Assembly (NCBI GenBank): GCA_934047225.1
Contig: OW203989.1
Span: 19,443,977-19,507,976 of the forward strand
Reading direction: 5' to 3'
DNA: 64,000 nt
Origin: Ypsolopha sequella
Lineage: Eukaryota; Arthropoda; Insecta; Lepidoptera; Ypsolophidae
How positions within the stretch are numbered: the first letter of the stretch is position 1; each line of letters starts with the position of its first letter. The notes under the pieces are model-generated. The model did not search any database. It was given only the letters and a program-made list of their open reading frames with translations, and was not told the origin of the DNA. Below, piece after piece: positions 21,549 through 32,800 of this stretch. Both the position numbers and the translations under genes were made by a program.

Positions 21549-23358
21549 TATACCCCAAATTTATAAATACATGTGGCAATGCTACAGTTCACCTACGAAG
21601 CTCATATACAAAAGCCACTTATTAAACTCAGAAGTAGGCTGTCAACAAGGCGACCCCTTAGGCCCCGCTATTTTTGGCTTAGCCATTCACCCAATAATAA
21701 CAACTTTAAATTCAAAATTCAATGTGTGGTATCTGGACGACGGCACCATAGGAGGGGAAGCTAACACCGTCTTAAAGGACCTGGAAACTCTCTGCAACAA
21801 ATTCAAAGACATTGGACTGGAACTAAATTATAGTAAATGTGAACTATTTATCCCAGACAAAACCTACAATAAAGACAAAATCATACAAAATTATAAAAAT
21901 TTTGCTCCGAATATAAAAATACTGACTAACGAGACACTTCGCCTCCTTGGCGCTCCTTTATTGGACCATGGCATTTCACAATACATCTCGGAACAAATAG
22001 CTAAATTTGAAGAGTCGTCCAGTTGCCTTGCTGAAATAAACCCCCATATGGCCCTTTTCATCATTCGGTTTTGTCTGTTTGTACCGAAATTTACGTACGT
22101 TTTACGTTGTACGCCTCTTTGGAACCATAAAAACTTTTTAGATACTCTTGACAAGATAATTGAAAAAACAATGATCCAAATTCTAAATTGTCCTCTCGAT
22201 GAACGGAGTTGGAACCAAGCCACCTTACCAGTACGGTTGGGTGGTTTGGGAATTAGAAAAATTTCAAGTGTGGCCCTTCCCGCGTTTCTGTCTTCAATCC
22301 ACAGCACACGAGACCTCTTCGGTAGTATAATAAACCCGTCACTTGGTGACGTTGAGGTCTCGGGCTTGGATGAGGCCAGAAACGCCTGGAAATCAGCGTG
22401 CCCTAATGAAAATTACCCCATTACCCCATCCTCACAGAGGCTATGGGACGAGCCCCTCTGTAATTAGGTACAGGAAAACCTCTTGGAAACATCATCTACC
22501 CCAGCAGACAGGGCTCGTCTCCTGGCCTCCAGAGAGCGTGAGTCGGGATACTGGCTGATGGCGATCCCATCCAGCAACATCGGTACCCTTTTGGATAGAC
22601 ACACCCTGAGCCTTGCCTGCGGCCTGCGGCTTGGCTCAAAACTTAACGAGCCCCACCGTTGCCGTTGTGGAGAAGGCGTCGGCCAACACGGGCACCATGG
22701 TCTGTCTTGTAAATTCAGCGCTGGACGACTCTCACGCCACGCTAGCATCAATGACGTCATCCGCCGGGCCCTTGCCAGCGCTTACGTACCAGCCACATTA
22801 GAACCAAAGGGCATAATTCGCACCGATGGCAAGCGGCCCGATGGAATGACGCTCCTGGCATGGAAAAATGGTAGGTCGCTTGTATGGGATGCGACGTGCG
22901 TGGACACTCTCGCCCCGTCCCACCTACGAGCGACCTCAGCCAAGGCTGGCGCGGCTGCGGAGTCAGCTGAAAACCTGAAGCGGCGCAGATATGTGGCCCT
23001 CGGAGAGGGCTACATGTTTGCGCCGTTCGGTGTTGAAACCCTTGGACCATGGGGCCCGGCCGCACGGCAACTTTTTAAAGAATTGTCGGCACGCCTGGTC
23101 GACGCCTCTGGTGACCCAAGGGCCGGAGCTTACCTCGGTCAGAGGATCAGCTTAGCGATCCAACGAGGTAACGCTGCCAGCGTCTTGGGTACCCTCCCCA
23201 ACGGCGACGATTTAAAAAACATTTTTTATTTAATATAGGCATTATATTTGTTAATAATTTTAATTTAGATTAAGTTTAGTTTTTAATTTAATTTATTGTA
23301 AATACAATTATAATATAATAAAAAAAAAAATAAAAAAAAAAAAAAAAAAAAAAAAAAA
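21549..23358 (+). mobile_element. 5'-truncated LINE with RLE-like C-terminus, poly(A) tail and 9 bp TSD
   Basis: GTGTGAGTA occurs at 21540-21548 and again at 23359-23367, directly after an A-rich tail (23321-23358). This is a clean target-site duplication within the repeat at 21027-23675. The element keeps only the last part of its ORF. Confidence 0.85.
21571..23238 (+). pseudogene. LINE polyprotein remnant split by one in-frame stop
   Basis: Two open stretches (21571-22467 and 22483-23238) are in the same frame, parted by TAG at 22465-22467; reading resumes at once (VQENLLETSSTPADRARLL), so one nonsense change broke it. Stretch 1: GCQQGDPLGPAIFGLAIHP and WYLDDGT with the YxDD box at 54-57. 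Stretch 2: a Cys/His cluster (HRCRCGEGVGQHGHHGLSC, 58-76), then RPDG (118-121) and VWDATCVDT (134-142), which looks like a PD-(D/E)XK nuclease fold, and LGPWGPAA near the end. Element clade not named with confidence. GC content is much higher than around it. Confidence 0.75.
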
Positions 23359-23999
23359 GTGTGAGTAAATATATTAAAAGTATATATTGTTAGAATAAAC
23401 TTTTTAATACCTACAATTTGAAACCCATATTGTATTTTTAGGCTAATATTTTTATTTTTCTTACTTTTGTTTTGGAAATATTTTGAACAATTTCAAATTT
23501 TTCATATTTTTTTTTACATCCTTATATGTGGGAAAATTAATGCTATTTTTGTGCTAAATTTCATCTATTTATCTTTAACGGTGCTAAAGTTACGAGGCTG
23601 TGACATACGGACGGACAGACAACGGAGTCTCACCATAAGGTTCCTTTTGTACCTTTTAGGTACGGAACCCTAAAAAGAATTAACGCTTAAATACTCCTAT
23701 ACACTTTGTATCATTCAAAGCGAAATCTATCGCTTTTAATAGGTACTCTATAATATTAGTCCATTGTATTATAAGATAAAAATAAATTTTAAAGAAAGAA
23801 AGACAAATATTTTTAAAAAATTCCTCTAGGCAGAAATTTTGAAATTATGAAATTTGTTCTTATTTGATCTTAAGATTTATAATTTTTAATTTTTAAGATT
23901 TATATTTGATTTATATGCTGTTCAAACCAAGCCCTAAGTTAAATAAATTAGTGTAACAATTTTGGGACTTTCTGCTAGATTTTGGTCTATTAGAAACGC

Positions 24000-24250
24000 G
24001 ACTGGAGGAATTTCACTCGATAGAAATAATTATTGAAATGAGGTCTAAATTTACACTTTTTTATATTCTGACAAATTGGGGCAGTATACACAATTCAAAA
24101 ATATTTATTGAGATGGGTTTTAACAATACCTAAATTACTGGAAATGGAAATTTTCATAGCTATTTTAGTTAGTTTTTTATTAATTTAAAACCGACATTTT
24201 GTCAATTTTCCTCGATTCCATCCTTCTCGCATTACGGATCTTTCCGCCTG
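24000..24250 (+). repeat. Dispersed repeat, relative of 41890-42160
   Basis: TCACTCGATAGAAATAATTA recurs at 41912 and 54729; AACCGACATTTTGTC plus CCTTCTCGCATTACGGATCT recurs at 42085-42150 and 62645-62720. Order is the same at 24.0 and 41.9 kb, so these are copies of one element of about 250 bp. Confidence 0.5.
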
Positions 24251-24504
24251 GAGTGGTGGTTTCACAGAGACATGCACAGCAACCATGTCTGAAGTTCAAC
24301 GTGTGTAGTTATCAGACGTATGTGACTGTGACTTGTGTGTCAGGCCTATTTGGATTGCGGAATAAACAACATATAGAAATTTTAATTAAATTTAAAAAAG
24401 ATCAATATTTTATATTTGCAATTCACACAATTTACATTACATTAAACAACCTAATATTTACACAAAACACTTTTAATCAATGAAATAAAGAACTGAGAAT
24501 GAAA

Positions 24505-24960
24505 TGAATGAAGAAAAACTAAATGTTGTATGGGATTATACATACGGATAAGCTATGACACGAAGATATTTTAAAGTCAAAATAAAACTGGGCAAGTTTC
24601 AGTTAGGCTCGCACACCGAGGTTTCGTGCACGTTGATAATCGTGTTTTTTCGCTAAATTTACATGTTTCTCTGTGTAATTATTTCATTATCTCTAAATAA
24701 CGCTTCCAAACTATCAAAATTCTGAGGACAAAACTAACTATGGTAAACCACACCTTTATCTAGGAGCATGTACAATTTATAACTATTTCAAATTGAGAGC
24801 TTTATCCAGTCCAGTGAAAAATGTGACAGTGACAGATAAACAGACGGCTCCACGAAAGTTCTGTAAGGGTTTTGTTTTATTATTTATTGAGTAAAGTACC
24901 CTAATAAAAGACTGCATAACATTACAGAGAGATAGCGGCAGCAAATAGACCGTGACTTTG
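24505..24960 (+). repeat. Second copy of the block upstream of transporter copy 1
   Basis: Matches 3905-4370 over its length, including the old repeat (24589-24905) and outer flanks such as GAAAAACTAAATGTTGTATG and AAAAGACTGCATAA. It directly follows the duplicated 3' flank ending at 24480. Confidence 0.6.
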
Positions 24961-25386
24961 TTCCTGACGCCCCGTTAATAAATAGAAGTATTTAACTCCT
25001 ACCTACTAAACTACGACTACTCACATAACTTGAACCCCTCTCAATTGACAATAAAACTGTCCCTAAATTACCCCAGTACTTCTATAGGAACGTTTGATAC
25101 AGATTTTAAGAATGATCGTCTGATTTCAAAGCAATTCTGTAATGAAACATTCTACAACTAACTCAACAAAACTATGAACTCAAGGTGTTATTATTTCCTA
25201 TCATATTTGACTCAAGATGTTAATTTTATTGGAGAATAAGATCAAAAAATCATTTCATTAAAAATATTAGTAAAATTCCTGTAATGAGAGCTTATCTGTT
25301 TAGATCCACTAATGTGAACGTCTTTCTGCACTAGAAAATGAATTTAATATAATTTTAGTTTTTGCTTAATTTATTAATGATGGTGA

Positions 25387-25648
25387 CAGTGGCGTGCATA
25401 GAACTTTTTCCCGGAAAAACAATCAGAAGCTCAAGATTGACAATATAAAAAATTTGAAAAAAATTATGTAACACTTTGAAAAAAGAAAGTTTGTATGATG
25501 CCAGAGTAGGCACTGCCTACCCTAGAGTGAACATTTTGATTTAAAACTTTTTTTTTCAAAGTTTTATTTAAATTTTTTCATATTTTTTTTATTGTCAAAC
25601 TTGACCTTCTGAATGCTTTTCCGGGAAAAAGTTCTATGCACGCCACTG
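25387..25648. mobile_element. hAT-like MITE with 8 bp TSD
   Basis: Ends CAGTGGCGTGCATAGAACTT and GTTCTATGCACGCCACTG; GATGGTGA at 25379-25386 and 25649-25656 is the target duplication. 8 bp duplications and CAGTG ends are typical of hAT elements. No ORF. Confidence 0.85.
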
Positions 25649-26197
25649 GATGGTGAATAGAGTTAGAAAGAACTTAATAGCCATACTATTGTTTATGATA
25701 AGACATAACAGCATAAGCAATACATGATGTTATGGAACCTTTTGTTCAACTTCTTTAAGACTGAATGATGTTATATTTTTCTTTTTGCACGAATTACTTA
25801 AGGGTATGTAAACAGTAAATCAATATTGACTTCAAAACTGGAATTGAAGACTTAATGGATTAAAAAAAACTATAACACAATATTAATTCAGAACTGTAGT
25901 TTGAATTTAAATTAAACTTTAAATTAATTTTTTTCTAAAGACAAATTTTTGATATTTTACTTAAAATAATATAAGAAAAGATATTGATTCCATCAGAGGG
26001 CGCAGCCTGCCATATCGGACGCTATTGATCATTTGGTTGCCTTTTCACACCGAATACCAAATAATTTTCAGTAAGTACCTTATTCCATATATACTTAGGT
26101 CTCATTTAATAAACCCATTTAAGACTTTGTAGTCTATAAAATAGAAAAATAAGCCAATATAAATTATAAAATGATAATAGACTTTTCTTGTCTTTTC

Positions 26198-26561
26198 GAT
26201 TAAAGAAATTATATATATATATATATATACGAAAACACAAAAAATATAATTATAGGTAAGTAGTAAAATATATTTCGACCACTAATTGTGGTCGGCATCA
26301 GTTACACAATTATATATAAAAGTTAAAAATTAATAATTATAAATTATAGATACTTATGATACTGAATATTTTATTTTTATAATGATGACAGCTATATTCA
26401 ATATCATAAGTATCTATAATTTATAATTATTAATTTTTAACTTTTATATATAATTGTGTAACTGATGCCGACCACAATTTGTGGTCGAAATATATTTTAC
26501 TACTTACCTATAATTATATTTTTTGTGTTTTCGTATATATATATATATAATTTCTTTAATC
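26198..26561. repeat. Near-perfect 364 bp palindrome
   Basis: Arms 26198-26369 and 26394-26561 are reverse complements with two base changes and a different length of the TA run; spacer 24 bp. Outer ends are GATTAAAGAAATT and its complement. Each arm holds the block CTGATGCCGACCACAATT followed by GTGGTCGAAATATAT, right arm on plus (26462), left arm on minus. No ORF. Possibly a very young foldback element. Confidence 0.85.
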
Positions 26562-27840
26562 CAATATAAATTACCTATATATAAATAAATTTAATATTTT
26601 CCTTAGATACAATTCACTAGAAATTACTCTAATACAGGATGTAAATAACGAGACGGGTTCCCTTCAATCCTACACAAGTCACAACAATTTGCCTGTAATA
26701 TGATGATAAATCTCACTATGATTTAAAGTATCTTTTCTAGGCATCTTTTGAATAATAACTTTAGTTTTGAGTTCATGCGCATCTATTTTATACCATTTTA
26801 ACTTCTGGCTTCACTACTCCTTAGGTATATATAGTCATATTAGCCAAAGTCTCAATGTACCAGTTAAAATGAATAAATGTTATCTTTTTCTTCGGTACAA
26901 ACAGACACATTACTTTGAATTATAATTTATAATTTGAAAATTTTCCAACTATTTAATAATTATTTCATAGGTAAATTTTTATTTCCTTGAATGAAAATGG
27001 ATTTCTCAGTTATACTCCCCTTTATAGATTTTCCAATAAGAATATTAATTTTACTGGGGAAATTTTAATTTGACTCTACTTTTTTATTTTGTTGTACATG
27101 AATAAAGCAATTAAATGTCTCTTGGTCCATAATCACTCAAAATTAATTCACAAGCTCCACACTTATAAATGTGTTTCATAAAATTACAGGAAAATAGACA
27201 CACAAAACCAAGGCTTAAGTACAAAATGTTTTTCGCAAGCCAATCAAACAAATTCAGTAAGTTCTTAATTAAAATATTTAAAAAAAAACTCTTCTAGTAA
27301 TAATGGAACCCAATTTTTCTAACTCACGACCTCTGCCGAAGGTAGGAAATCCATCTTAAAAAATAAACACTATTTGTGGATTACTAAAACGAATAAACCT
27401 TAACTTACATAGAAAAGGATTTAATAATATACAAATAATATATAAATAGTCTTCAGACACAATATATAAACACATTGATTAAACATGCCTTCCAAAAAAA
27501 ATTTACGTTTAAATACCCCAGTATACTTTATATCAATTAAAGCGAAATCTATCGCTTTGAAAAGGTACTCTATAATATTATTACAGTAAGATAGAAACAA
27601 ATCTAAAGAAAGAAACATACTTTTAAAACAATTTGTTCCATCTTATTATGATCTTTTCCGTCTTGTTATGCACTCTAACAATATTTACCCTCTTATAATT
27701 TGTAACATCTTTAGATAACAATTATCAATAATTTAAGAGACATCTCTGATGGTGCAATAATCTTCTCGCTTATCTCTTGCTGGTGTAGTAATCTTTTTTC
27801 CATTTGCAGTCCTACATCGTCATTCTTGATAATTCGTATT

Positions 27841-29121
27841 TTTAGGGTTAAAAGGTACAAAAGCAACCTTTATGGTGAGACTACGTAGTCCGTCCGTCCT
27901 TATGTCACATCCTAGACATGAAATTTCGAACAAAAACAGCATTAATTTGCCCACATACTAGTAAACAAAACGAAAAATTAAAAGTGGTTCAAAATATTCC
28001 CAAAACAAAACTGAGAAAATAAAAAAATAAAATTTACCTAAAAATACAATATGGCTATTAAATTGTAGATATTAGAAAAATTATTGTAAAAAATATACTT
28101 TTACTGTATTTACTGGCGCTGGTTTTGAGAAATCTTTAAAAAACCACAAAAATATGTATGTCTCCCCCCTTAAACTCACAGATACTATAGCATAAGGATG
28201 CGTGATATTCAAATAAACTCACAAACATGACACACCCTCCACACACACAATCACACACATCTTCACTCATGCACACACCCTCACCCTCTTTCTTTATGAA
28301 GCACTCATTCATTTAACTATATTTATAATAAGTATGTTAATATTGTTGTAACGATGTTTTAACGTTACTTTTATCTAATAATTATTATAATAATGTATCC
28401 TATTAAATAAGGTGTAACACCTATTCCTATTTTTTAAACTTTCACTCTGCGGGACGGTCTTTCTTCAGGCCAGTGCAGGTGAGAGGGTCTATAAAAACAG
28501 TTTAAATATTCCTGTACAATCAACATCTCCATTATTATTATTGTCTATGTAATTCTTATTTGTATTTTTAAATTTTCTGTGTGCATGCTATTAATTACTT
28601 TAGGATAAAATAATATTAAGCATTAACTGTTAATTATTAACTACTTGTGGATAAATAAAGAAATTTGTATTTGTTATCTCCGAAACTGTTAGACCGAAAA
28701 ATATGAAAAAAATGTCAATTATAGATTAGAACTAGCCAATTACCGGAAAACTATAGTGATTTAAAAACAATTGAACAAAAATGAGAAATATAAAAAAGAA
28801 GTAAAAAAAAGTATTTTATAAAAACATAATATGGGTATCAAATTGTAGGTATTAAAAAGCTGATTGTAAAAGTATGTAGTTTGGCTCTATTTTAAGAACT
28901 AAACTGGATCTATTTTGAAAAATCCTTGAAAAGCCATTAAAAAATGTATGTACTCCAAAACTGGTGGACTGAAAAATATGAAAAAAATCATGGTAATATG
29001 TGTTTACGTAAAGATTACAGGAAAAATAAAACGGTTGAGAAATTCACAAAAAAATTACCAAATTAAATTTATCACCACTATACGGAACCCTAGGTACGCG
29101 AGTCTGACTCGCACATGGCCT
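27841..29121 (-). mobile_element. Lepidopteran GGCCAAGTGCGAGTC repeat, minus copy with inserted LINE tail
   Basis: Reads in reverse from GGCCATGTGCGAGTCAGACT (29121) to TACCTTTTAACCCTAAA (27841) with both tandem units. About 28174-28673 is foreign: CA-rich at one end, ending ATAAATAAAGAAATTTGTAT, which resembles the 3' tail of a LINE. Confidence 0.65.
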
Positions 29122-29561
29122 TTTCACTTTATTTTTAGGTTGTGACTTGTATGAGCAACAACTGTGTATCTTTGTATCTTTCAGAAAGTATAGTAAGTAT
29201 TAAGGTTAAACGTCAGTCTCTTAGCACAAGTGCATAACTTAACTTTGTATTTCCTGTTCAGAAGTTAAAAACAAAGTTAAGTTACTCACTTTGCCTTTAA
29301 CCTTAACCTCTCTTTTTACCCGACTATGATTTTGACCGGTATGTATGTATGTATGACCACGGCGATCCTCTGAACAATGAACATCACTATGAATATTTAT
29401 TATATACATTAAAATGTATTACGTGTAAGAGTTTATTTAGTAGACGATAAGTTTTGAATAGTTTGCACATAACAATCATTAGGGATGAGTATATTTTCTT
29501 GTTTCATATTTTTTAGAGCGTAATATTACAGTAGTCGGGTTTTAGTTTTTGAACTCATATC

Positions 29562-29567
29562 TTTATT
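29562..29567 (-). terminator. Candidate poly(A) signal of copy 3
   Basis: AATAAA on the minus strand about 245 bases after the stop at 29813. It lies within sequence duplicated at 24.25-24.48 kb. Prediction rests on the hexamer and its distance only. Confidence 0.25.
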
Positions 29568-29812
29568 CTGGATGGGTGTATGGCTGGTGGCTTCACACAA
29601 ACACGCCCAGCAACCACGTCGGAAGTTCAACGTGTGGAGGTATCAGACTTACATGACTGTCACTTGTGTGTCAGGCCTATTGGATTGCGGAATAAACAAC
29701 ATAACGAAATTGTAATTAAATTTTAAAATAAATAATTTATATTTACAATTCACACAATTTACATCACACCCAACAACCTAAGATTAAAATATTTACACAA
29801 AAAGCTATTAAA

Positions 29813-32800
29813 TCAATGTTTAGTTTTTCCGTCGGCTTGTTCAGTTTTGTCGCTCTCAGAATCAGTAGGGCTTGTGGGTAAAGGACCGTGCTTCCAATCG
29901 GCTGGGTAGCCGTGTTTCTTGACGTCATCCCACCAGAGCTGATGGCCTTGTGCCCAGATGATGTAGATGATGTTTGTGATCACAAGGATGGCTAGGCACA
30001 CCCAGAATGCGACCCGCCATTGTTTTAAAGTTGACTGAAAAGAAAAGAAATAACTATTAATTATGTAATTTTTCTATGCCCAAGTTATTTCAATTACGGG
30101 TATAAAATTATTTAACCCGTAGATTGCAGTCTAGATCGTGGCCAAATGATCTGGACTGCAATTTATCGTTTTACAATAGATTGTTTTAGGGATAGTGAAG
30201 ATTACGATGGTTATCTAATGATTGCAGATCTTCAGATATTAAAAAACCAAACTGTGAATTGGTTGAAAACATAACTTGCTCAAAGAAACGTAGTTTGACT
30301 TTGTATACCCTTTAGGAACATGATGTTGACTTTTAATTATCTTGAATTAGCAAAATGTTGAATTCTCAAAATTTCTGTCTGGGTATCTAGGATACACTGC
30401 GAGAACCAGCTAAGTGCAAATTAATAAATTTGAAAAAATCTGTTTGTAATGTTTACAGTTTCAAAGCATCGTTCGGTATTTAGCTGGTTTAAAATCAAAA
30501 AATCTCAGGATCCAAAAAGCCTATCATTTTACTGGTTTTATGAAGATAGAGCACAAAAAACTGAGTATAGCTGCTTTACCTACTAACTAATTTTTGGCTA
30601 TTTTGTCACTTAGTCGGTACTCAATTTCTAACAGTATATTTGGATAGCATATTTTATAATATAACAATATTCTCCTTATTAATATTTTTGTTCGAATGTT
30701 TTTTTTTATTTCAAAGATTATTTATTGTGCTCAATTGAATATAACTCGATTTAGCGTAATAAAATTATAGAGAGTTTTTAAACCCTAGATCAATTATTTA
30801 AATACAACAGCTTAGAGTAAACATGAAACCAACATACATCAGGCGTCAAAATCCCAATCAAATATGGCGAAATGATGCCAGATATTGCCGCGATGCCGTT
30901 CACCATTGCAGTGGTGGTGCCAGCGTAGTTAGGACTGATATCCAAGGCATTGATCTTCATTCCGCTGTAGTAGGCACCCATAAGGGTCATGGCGACTACG
31001 AACCAGACAACGGCTAAGGTCGTATCACAGCCGGAATACGATGCCATAATGATGCAGATACCCGGCCCAGTTGCAGCTGAAACAAAATGAAGATTAAGGT
31101 AAATTTATTTTTCAAAAAGATGGCTTGAATATAAACAAAGACGGAAAAGCGCGAAAAGTATGAGAGATACAGACTCAAAATATACAGTGTGGAAATTAAA
31201 AGTAGTCGGTTGAGGCATAGACGAATAAATATTCGTCGAATAAATATTCTATGGCTGAGGGAAAGTTCTTTAAGCATTGATGCTAGCTGATTTATCTTAC
31301 AAGAAACATTCGTTTATTTTTTTAGACAAGTAAAACTCAGAATTTTGGATTGTCGCTTTCCTCAGCCGGAAATCGAATCAGCAAAACTGCAAAATTGTTT
31401 ACATAATGGCATCAATCAACAGAGCTAAGGTTTTTATGGGACATTAGGTTTTAATTTAAAGCAATATCATGAAATTTAACATAAATCTATCAATTTATTG
31501 GCCATCAAGGAAGTATTAACAATTGAAAGTAGTAAAATTCTATTGGAGATAAAAAAAACTTTATTGTGCACTAAATAGTGTCAATAATTGTAATAAATAA
31601 CTAAATTGAGCACATTTGACCCTTTAACGGGCATAAGGTTTTCTCTTGAAACATTGACGTCATAAATTATTTTATTATTTACTAAAGCCGATTGTGAAGG
31701 CTTTACTTTAGTTTTAGTGCTGTCATAACTAAATTTTCTTCATTGCAAAATAGTCCTTAAGTGTAAAGAATAGAAGCCAAATTACTTTGGAATAATTAAA
31801 GTTTTGACAGCACTAAAACTAAAATTATAGCCTTCAGAATCGACTTTAATATAGATAATAAATAAATATAAAAATTAAATCATTTATGACTTCAATATTT
31901 CATGCGAAACTTTAAGCCCTTAAAAGGGTTAATGGATAATTATTTAACTTATAAATTGTTATTAAATCAATGACTGCGGTTTTGTTTAAATTAATCTCGT
32001 TTGAGTAAAACATAACTACATTCAGCAATTTTCTTTGGTGAATATAAATGAATCACGACATGAATCCCCGAGGGGGTGTCAGAGGTGTTCGGAGTGTGAA
32101 CTGTGAAATGGAAGTCACAGTGCACACTCGGTGCACCCGCTTTTCACCAACGATTATTACGTCCCAATGTGATGGATGGTGAACCCTATCGTCTGCACAA
32201 ATACACACTTTTCTAGGGCATGCATGGAAATTAATATGGACATTCAACGAAATATTATTTATAATTTTATATAATGTATAAAATTTCCATGGTATAATAG
32301 TAGTTTATGCTACAAGGGCGCAAAGGAATAAATTACGAGGACGATTTAAAACACGAGCGTAGCGAGTGTTTTAGACGTAACCGAGTAATTTATTGCTCTT
32401 ACGCCCGTGTATCATACTACGTTTTTCAATGCATAGTGTGAGGAAATAAAACAAATATAATTTTGTGAACTTTAAATTGTAATTGGCTCAAAAGGACTGT
32501 ATCCAGAGCCGTTAAACAGTGGAAAAAAAAGTATGACATTTATGGTACACAGTAAAGGCTGCAGGTTAGCCAACCATTGTAAATAAATTTAAAAAAAATA
32601 ATAATAATAAAGCCCTAGGGCAAAATAATCGACTTTCTGTTCGGTTTTGATGCATAAAAAGTGGGCCTTTACGAGCACATGCATTGAAAAATTATAAAAA
32701 ATTTGTTTTCTTATGACTAATATTAAAAAAAAAACAGTGTAGTACTTCAGTCATCAGTATGAATCCAATACACATTGTAGAAAGTTTATCATGTAGAAAT

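Larger units (their letters stand above)
21027..23675 (+). mobile_element. Lepidopteran GGCCAAGTGCGAGTC repeat, interrupted by a LINE
   Basis: Left end CGGCCAAGTGCGAGTCAGAC, right end TTTAGGTACGGAACCCTAAA. The two inner tandem units share TTTTCCTGTAATT and GTCCACCAGTTT; the second is split by the LINE at 21549-23358. The insertion point in the older sequence can be read by comparison with the empty site near 27500. Confidence 0.75.
20980..24480 (+). repeat. Duplicated 3' flank of a transporter copy (with later insertions)
   Basis: 20985-21024 and 23676-23830 match 27445-27640 (GATTAAACATGCCTTCCAAA, then AAAGCGAAATCTATCGCTTT and GGTACTCTATAATATTA). 24250-24480 matches 29585-29820 (AGTTCAACGTGTG, GACTTGTGTGTCAGGCCTAT, GGATTGCGGAATAAACAACA), which is the 3' UTR region of transporter copy 3 up to its stop codon. 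No exon follows here. Confidence 0.65.

Noticed and set aside
22464..23065. 98-102 codon minus-strand ORFs in the GC-rich LINE
   Set aside because: Shadows of the plus-strand LINE frame; high GC keeps stops rare.
28200..28310. CA-rich block as a functional Z-DNA or enhancer element
   Set aside because: Ordinary CA microsatellite inside an inserted LINE tail.
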